Shown here one piece after another: positions 14,852 through 15,645 of a stretch of 15,645 nt of DNA (the first letter of the stretch is position 1; each line of letters starts with the position of its first letter). Made by a program: the position numbers and the translations under genes. The DNA comes from an uncultured Rickettsiales bacterium (GTDB lineage Bacteria; Pseudomonadota; Alphaproteobacteria; Rickettsiales; UBA1997), in contig CALXRO010000081.1 of the NCBI GenBank assembly GCA_944390875.1, positions 1 to 15,645 of the forward strand, written 5' to 3'. The notes beneath the pieces are model-generated. The model searched no databases, had not been told where the DNA came from, and saw only the letters and a program-made list of their open reading frames with translations.

Positions 14852-15451
14852 ATGGAATTAAGTATTATAAATAAGTATTTTGTTAAGTTCACACGGATAT
14901 TTTCCTTATTATTTGTTATGTTTATTTTATACAATAATGTGCCCGCTTGTGCTAATAACAGAGAAAATTACAGACAACTAAAAATAAAGAAAAGGAGACC
15001 ATTCTCAGTAGAGGAAGATGCAACATTAACAAAATTAGTCGAAAGATATGGTAGTAAAAATAATTGGAATTTAATTTCAAAGCTAATGACTACAAGGACA
15101 AATAGACAATGCCAAGAAAGATGGAATAACTTTCTTGCACCAGAAATAAAAAAATCTTCATGGACAAACGAAGAAGATAATATATTAAAGGAAAAATATT
15201 TGGAAATCGGCCCAAAATGGTCTAAAATATCATTACTTTTACCTGGTAGAAAAGCTATTGATATAAAAAATAGATTTAATTGCCATATAAAAAAAATAAT
15301 TAAAAAAGAAGAAAATAATAACAAAAAAGAAAACAACGATTTTTCTCTATTTTTAGATATTTCGGAAATATCATATATAAATTTTAACGAATATGACGAA
15401 TTTATGGATATTGATAAATTAAAAAATTATGACTATACAGACTTTATTTAA
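14852..15451 (+). CDS. Exported two-repeat (R2R3-like) Myb DNA-binding protein, candidate nucleomodulin
   Basis: A 199-residue protein with a eukaryotic-type architecture behind a bacterial export signal. Residues 1-34 form a Sec signal peptide: basic n-region with K8, K12, R15, hydrophobic IFSLLFVMFILY (16-27), and PACA before N35, a good signal peptidase I site. A basic stretch KIKKRRP (44-50) follows, NLS-like. Myb repeat 1 spans about 50-98 with F51, W72, W91 as core aromatics. Repeat 2 spans about 103-148 with W104, W123, F142. The motifs RTNRQCQERWNNFLAPEI (82-99) and GPKWSKIS (120-127) closely resemble R2R3 Myb proteins of plants and trichomonads. Residues 151-199 are Lys/Asn-rich, then acidic and aromatic (DFSLFLDISE, EYDEFMDIDK), like an activation domain. 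Composition matches the AT-rich surroundings, so any transfer from a eukaryote is not recent. Secretion and nuclear action are inferred; the N-terminal helix could instead be a membrane anchor. Confidence 0.88.
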   Translation: MELSIINKYFVKFTRIFSLLFVMFILYNNVPACANNRENYRQLKIKKRRPFSVEEDATLTKLVERYGSKNNWNLISKLMTTRTNRQCQERWNNFLAPEIKKSSWTNEEDNILKEKYLEIGPKWSKISLLLPGRKAIDIKNRFNCHIKKIIKKEENNNKKENNDFSLFLDISEISYINFNEYDEFMDIDKLKNYDYTDFI

Positions 15452-15469
15452 TTTTAATGTATTATCAAA

Positions 15470-15645
15470 ATGAATAACAATTATTTCAATATCCATAATA
15501 TAACAAAAAATACAGCTTATTCTAAAGAAGTGAATAAACATTCCAGAAAAATTGATATTTATATAAATCTTGAATCGGATTCTATAAATATGCAGGCAAT
15601 TGAAAATTTTATTAAAAGAATGAATAGTAAAATCAAAGAATTTGA
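15470..15645 (+). CDS. Start of an unrecognised gene downstream of the Myb gene (partial)
   Basis: An ATG at 15470, 18 bases after the Myb stop, opens a frame of at least 58 codons that runs off the window without a stop. The visible protein begins MNNNYFNIHN, is polar and Asn/Lys/Ile-rich and has no signal peptide or membrane helix. A stretch around IDIYINLESDSINMQAIENF, followed by IKRMNSKIKEF, could be a strand plus a helix. I recognise no family. The short gap and shared strand suggest cotranscription with the Myb gene. Frames of this length also arise by chance in AT-rich DNA, although AT-rich sequence is stop-rich, which favours a real gene. Confidence 0.55.
   Translation, partial: MNNNYFNIHNITKNTAYSKEVNKHSRKIDIYINLESDSINMQAIENFIKRMNSKIKEF

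Noticed and set aside
14852..14950. Lipoprotein signal (VPAC) in the Myb protein
   Set aside because: A Cys follows A32, but proline at -2 and valine at -3 make a poor lipobox, whereas ACA|NN is a good signal peptidase I site.
14968..15336. 122-residue minus-strand frame opposite the Myb gene
   Set aside because: Same antisense effect: Phe- and Ser-rich, no start signals, and the plus strand codes a recognisable two-repeat Myb protein.

Overview
The window is about three-quarters A+T. It looks like a piece of chromosome from a host-associated, probably intracellular, Gram-negative bacterium. An alphaproteobacterial affiliation (Rickettsiales- or Holosporales-like symbiont of a protist) is my best inference. 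It rests on the alphaproteobacterial-looking RpoH, the base composition, tightly overlapping genes and the presence of a eukaryote-type Myb protein. LPS export (LptD) and lipid II synthesis (MurG) genes show that the cell keeps an outer membrane and peptidoglycan precursors.

Layout. At 1-224 (minus) lies the start of a transketolase gene, divergent from a plus-strand run rpoH - nfu-type Fe-S protein - lptD - rluC (377-4577). A short convergent gap follows. The minus-strand run RDD membrane protein - coaD/coaE fusion - yraN - murG (7679-4693) comes next, with every junction overlapping. gyrA (7818-10577, plus) is divergent from that run and has a good sigma-70-type promoter.

The 347 bases after gyrA hold an unannotated 41-residue two-helix membrane protein on the minus strand with a strong ribosome binding site, two inverted repeats and promoter-like sequences. 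The right-hand part (10.6-15.6 kb) is accessory in character. It has a divergent SHMT-family PLP enzyme (plus) and, abutting it stop codon to stop codon, a minus-strand O-acetyltransferase pair: an AlgI-type MBOAT protein and an SGNH/AlgX-type partner. The MBOAT gene carries a one-base frameshift near its 5' end. Divergent from it is a gene for an exported two-repeat Myb protein, followed by the start of an unrecognised gene that may be in the same operon.

How the genes fit together. The left two thirds are housekeeping: heat-shock sigma factor, Fe-S delivery, LPS transport, rRNA modification, CoA and peptidoglycan precursor synthesis, and gyrase. The most notable items are: (1) the Myb protein, which combines a Sec signal peptide, basic NLS-like stretches, two plant/Trichomonas-like Myb repeats and an acidic-aromatic tail, as expected for a secreted nucleomodulin that acts on host chromatin; (2) the CoaD-CoaE fusion, in the domain order of animal CoA synthase but unusual for bacteria; (3) the frameshifted but otherwise full-length MBOAT gene; and (4) the small membrane protein after gyrA. 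No tRNA, rRNA, CRISPR array or insertion sequence was seen.
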